DNA of 18,059 nt, taken from the NCBI GenBank assembly GCA_964502705.1, contig CAZCXZ010000069.1, forward strand, positions 1 through 18,059, in the 5' to 3' direction. The position numbers were made by a program, and so were the translations under genes. This DNA is from Berkiella sp964502705 (GTDB lineage: Bacteria > Pseudomonadota > Gammaproteobacteria > Berkiellales > Berkiellaceae). The notes below the pieces were generated by a model that did not search any database, was not told where the DNA came from, and was given only the letters and a program-made list of their open reading frames with translations. Below, in pieces: positions 15,743 to 18,059 of this stretch; the first letter of the stretch is position 1; each line of letters begins with the position of its first letter.

Positions 15743-16294
15743 CTAGTGTTTATTCAAAGCTAATAAATTGGCTAATTCATCAGCGTGATCTTCTTCGTCT
15801 TTCAAAATATGTTCTAACATGGTCCGCGTCGTTGAGTCTGCCTGGAACCATTCAATCAGTTTGCGATAAAATGAGATCACGGCACGTTCTGCAATTAGAT
15901 CCTCTTTGATCATTTCTTGCAGATCAGTTCCTTTGCCATATTCGGTTAAGGTTTTATCGATAACCGATTTTGGATTGAAATCAGGGTTTGCGCCTAATTG
16001 ATTAATTCTTTCTGCGATCATCAACATGTGTTGCTCTTCTTCTTCGGCATGTTCTCTAAATTCTTCTGAAATTTGAATATAGTTAATACCCTTGGCAATA
16101 ATTTGATGATGCCTGTAGCGCAACACACAGAGAATTTCGGTAGCTAATGCGCTATTCAGCAAGTTGCAAGCTTCAGTTAAGTCTAAAGGGTAATCTGCTG
16201 TAACTGCACCTGATTCAACAGAGCTTTTAGCTTGTTGTCTTATCTGATCGATATTTTGTTTATCCAGTAAAGATTGTGCGCTTGGTTGTTTCAT
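15743..16294 (-). CDS. bacterioferritin-like di-iron protein, heme ligand absent
   Basis: Predicted 183-residue ferritin-superfamily protein, likely to oxidise and store iron or to protect DNA and cell from iron plus peroxide. I start at ATG 16294 because GGGG lies six bases upstream; the ATG at 16306 has no ribosome site. A four-helix bundle carries the di-iron ligands at bacterioferritin spacing: E53 (SALATEILCVLRYRHH), E86 and H89 (EEEEQH), E136 (LIAERAVISFYRKL), E167 and H170 (KDEEDH). The first 33-residue interval (53 to 86) equals that of Bfr E18-E51. The residue after E86 is Glu instead of the Met that binds heme in Bfr, so this is a heme-free branch. About 35 extra N-terminal residues precede the bundle. 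It is a single gene between a convergent kinase and the nitrilase-like gene. Confidence 0.85.
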   Translation of the reverse strand: MKQPSAQSLLDKQNIDQIRQQAKSSVESGAVTADYPLDLTEACNLLNSALATEILCVLRYRHHQIIAKGINYIQISEEFREHAEEEEQHMLMIAERINQLGANPDFNPKSVIDKTLTEYGKGTDLQEMIKEDLIAERAVISFYRKLIEWFQADSTTRTMLEHILKDEEDHADELANLLALNKH

Positions 16295-16387
16295 GTGGTG
16301 CCCCATAGGTTATTAATTGAATCTTTGGGTCTATCGGCACTAGCTGGCATTTACAGAAGGGGTGGTACTTATATTTCGACCAGTTCT

Positions 16388-17833
16388 CTAATGCTTCTTT
16401 GAGAATTTTGAAGTTGACGACGATTCAGCTTGAGGTGTAATTTCTTTGGGGCTGCGGTGCTCTGCATCTGAAATAGATTTTGCAGTGAGCAGCGTTTTGG
16501 GTGGTTGATTGTCGAAAACATCATCAATATCGAAGGTTGCAGAAGATGCAGCTTGGTAAGTTGATGCTCGCTCTCCTTTTCTTGATAGACTATCAGGGAT
16601 GGGATCTCCAGATTGCTCAGCATATTCTTTGCTTTTAAATGAGGATGGCAATGTGCTCGATGAACGTGAAGTCTGCTTGGGTTCTTCTACTTTGCTTGAT
16701 GAATCTCTATGTAATAAATCTCTTATGCTCCATCTTCTCCCGCTGGTTGAGCGAGCAGCTTCGGCAAGTGTTGCATCAATATGTGAATTATGTTTTTGAA
16801 CCAGTTCTCGATGAGCCTCTTGTTGTAATTCACTGCAAGGTAATGGGCTTGTTTTAATAACGCTGAAAGTGTCACCAAAATTGGATTTGACTGGCTGGGC
16901 AGTTTTGGTTGTAGTGGGTTTGCATTCTTCGTGTGAATATTTTGGATCAACATGCGTGACAACTTCAGAAAGCTTTTTAGAAGGTGATACAGGGTAAGAG
17001 TTTGAAACGACGATATGAGAGCTAAGAACAGGTAACGTCTCTTTTACTTTGCCCTTTTCAGCTTGAGCGGATAATAGCGTTAAATCTCTCGTCAGATACT
17101 GTTTGGCGACTGCCATATGATGGTCATAACAAATATCAATACAAGAAAAATATTTAGCATTCCCTGCTGTGCTGCGTACTTGATTGTTATTAAAGGAAAA
17201 GTGACATTTCTTTCCATTTATTGCGATGGGTTTAACATGAACATCTTTAGTTTTGTTAGCGGCAATGGATTCAGGAGACGCTCCCACTTCCACATTTTCT
17301 AGCATGGTACGCCGGCCATTATTGCGTTCCTTATAAACAGGATCACCATCTGGCGCGTAGTTTTTTACCATGAAATTAATTTTGGGATCGGTGCCACATT
17401 CAATGTAAGGTGTAACATTCATTACATTATTGTCTTTAGTACGAACGGCAAATGAACCTAGAATTAAATGCAAATTTTCAGGCTGCTTCGAAGCTAAATC
17501 AGCAATTCTTTCTTGTAACGCTTTGAATTCGGCCATACTCAGTGGTGTGTTAGTATAAAATGCAAATTCGTTGGTTATAAGTCTTACGATGTTATTTGTG
17601 TTTTCAGGTTTTACGCGATTTTTATTATCACAATTATTATTAATATGTTCAGCAGATGCTATATTGGTTAACTGTTCTATAGTGCCATAGATTCTATCCA
17701 AGCGCGTTTTTTCATCAGCATTTGCAACACCGAATTCACCCACAGGATTGCTTCCGCCTTCTTGCGGTATTGTTGCACATACAATGTCTTGGATGACAAC
17801 ATCACTTTCAGATTTTCTAGGGCCTTCTTCCAT
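16388..17833 (-). CDS. divergent nitrilase-like (carbon-nitrogen hydrolase) protein with long disordered tail
   Basis: Predicted 481-residue protein. Residues ~85-290 resemble a carbon-nitrogen hydrolase core: NEFAFYTNTPLSMAEFKALQERIADLA, then LHLILGSFAV (strand), NVTPYIECG, INFMVKNYAP (candidate catalytic Lys), FSCIDICYDHHMAVAKQYL (candidate Cys in the ICYD motif typical of the family) and LSSHIVVSNSYPV. The Glu-Lys-Cys triad would be a Glu in the first helix region, the VKN Lys and the ICYD Cys. The resemblance is partial and the function open: an amidase, or a deamidase acting on host targets, is conceivable. From about 300 the chain is low-complexity, rich in Ser, Lys and Pro (RSSSTLPSSFKSK), ending SSSTSKFSKKH, which would suit a secreted protein. 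There is no signal peptide, and the ATG lacks a strong ribosome site. Confidence 0.6.
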   Translation of the reverse strand: MEEGPRKSESDVVIQDIVCATIPQEGGSNPVGEFGVANADEKTRLDRIYGTIEQLTNIASAEHINNNCDNKNRVKPENTNNIVRLITNEFAFYTNTPLSMAEFKALQERIADLASKQPENLHLILGSFAVRTKDNNVMNVTPYIECGTDPKINFMVKNYAPDGDPVYKERNNGRRTMLENVEVGASPESIAANKTKDVHVKPIAINGKKCHFSFNNNQVRSTAGNAKYFSCIDICYDHHMAVAKQYLTRDLTLLSAQAEKGKVKETLPVLSSHIVVSNSYPVSPSKKLSEVVTHVDPKYSHEECKPTTTKTAQPVKSNFGDTFSVIKTSPLPCSELQQEAHRELVQKHNSHIDATLAEAARSTSGRRWSIRDLLHRDSSSKVEEPKQTSRSSSTLPSSFKSKEYAEQSGDPIPDSLSRKGERASTYQAASSATFDIDDVFDNQPPKTLLTAKSISDAEHRSPKEITPQAESSSTSKFSKKH

Positions 17834-17951
17834 GTATAATCACTACTTAACCTTATAATTAAGGTAGGTTATAATGTTAAATCAGTATATCATTGATTAA
17901 TTATTTTAAGTGAATCAATGGTCTGACCTACATCGAATAAGGCTTAATTAA

Positions 17952-18059
17952 ATGCGTGATGAAATTAAAAATGCCATTTTGACTGCACCAGATGATCAAG
18001 TCGATTTGGGTGAAATGGGCATTAGAAATGATGAACTCGAAGAGATTTTTGCATTGATT
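17952..18059 (+). CDS. start of a probable leucine-rich-repeat protein (runs off the window)
   Basis: Only the first 36 codons are present. AAGG lies 9 bases before ATG 17952. After an acidic helix (MRDEIKNAILTAPDD) comes QVDLGEMGIRNDELEEIFALI, whose pattern of L..MGI...EL..IF.LI resembles the first unit of a ribonuclease-inhibitor-type leucine-rich repeat. One unit is not proof. The gene is divergent from the nitrilase-like gene, with a 118-base AT-rich spacer. Confidence 0.5.
   Translation, partial: MRDEIKNAILTAPDDQVDLGEMGIRNDELEEIFALI

Noticed and set aside
16369..16962. Several overlapping 60-85-codon frames on both strands around 16400-16960
   Set aside because: They overlap the serine-rich tail of the nitrilase-like gene in other frames and have no recognisable domain or ribosome site.
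1..18059. CRISPR arrays, tRNA or rRNA genes, insertion sequences, toxin-antitoxin or restriction systems
   Set aside because: Scanned by eye for spaced direct repeats, tRNA-like cloverleaf ends, transposase motifs and typical defence domains. None was supported.

Overview
The window is AT-rich bacterial DNA with mostly well-spaced single genes, several of them long proteins with eukaryote-like domains: three protein kinase domains in two genes, an ankyrin-repeat protein, a probable leucine-rich-repeat protein start, a candidate permuted papain-fold protein and a divergent nitrilase-like protein with a disordered tail. In known genomes this mix is typical of host-cell-associated gammaproteobacteria of the Legionellales (Legionella, Coxiella, 'Candidatus Berkiella' and relatives), where such genes are usually Dot/Icm type IV effectors. 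That placement is inferred from gene content. No ribosomal, conserved housekeeping or secretion-machinery gene in the window confirms it.

Layout from left to right. A minus-strand kinase (57-1406) sits back to back with a 5'-truncated Nudix hydrolase remnant and a small peptide with a double-glycine leader (1829-2122). A minus-strand ankyrin protein and a helical, alanine/proline-tailed protein follow (2240-4354). Next come about 500 bases with only a doubtful small ORF, then a 745-residue protein with GHAS and NNNC motifs and a TWG motif at each end, followed by a small protein that also carries FTWG. A long minus-strand adenosine deaminase family gene (7591-9286) is interrupted by a 10-N scaffold gap that makes it look frameshifted. 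A two-helix membrane peptide and a 496-residue unknown protein lie on the plus strand. A two-gene minus-strand operon of unknown proteins (11422-13013) is divergent from a tandem double-kinase protein (13171-15687). A heme-less bacterioferritin-like protein, a nitrilase-like protein and the first 36 codons of a probable leucine-rich-repeat gene complete the window.

Several intergenic stretches between convergent or tandem genes hold strong inverted repeats. At least three share a GGGG(T/C)CAG...CTGACCCC-type core, so they look like a dispersed family of bidirectional terminators or REP elements. Good sigma-70-type promoters can be read upstream of the deaminase and of the small membrane protein.

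No tRNA, rRNA, CRISPR array, insertion sequence or complete defence system was seen. The most distinctive items are the tandem kinase with altered DFG motifs and a hairpin over its start codon, the double-glycine leader peptide, and the TWG/GHAS/NNNC protein.
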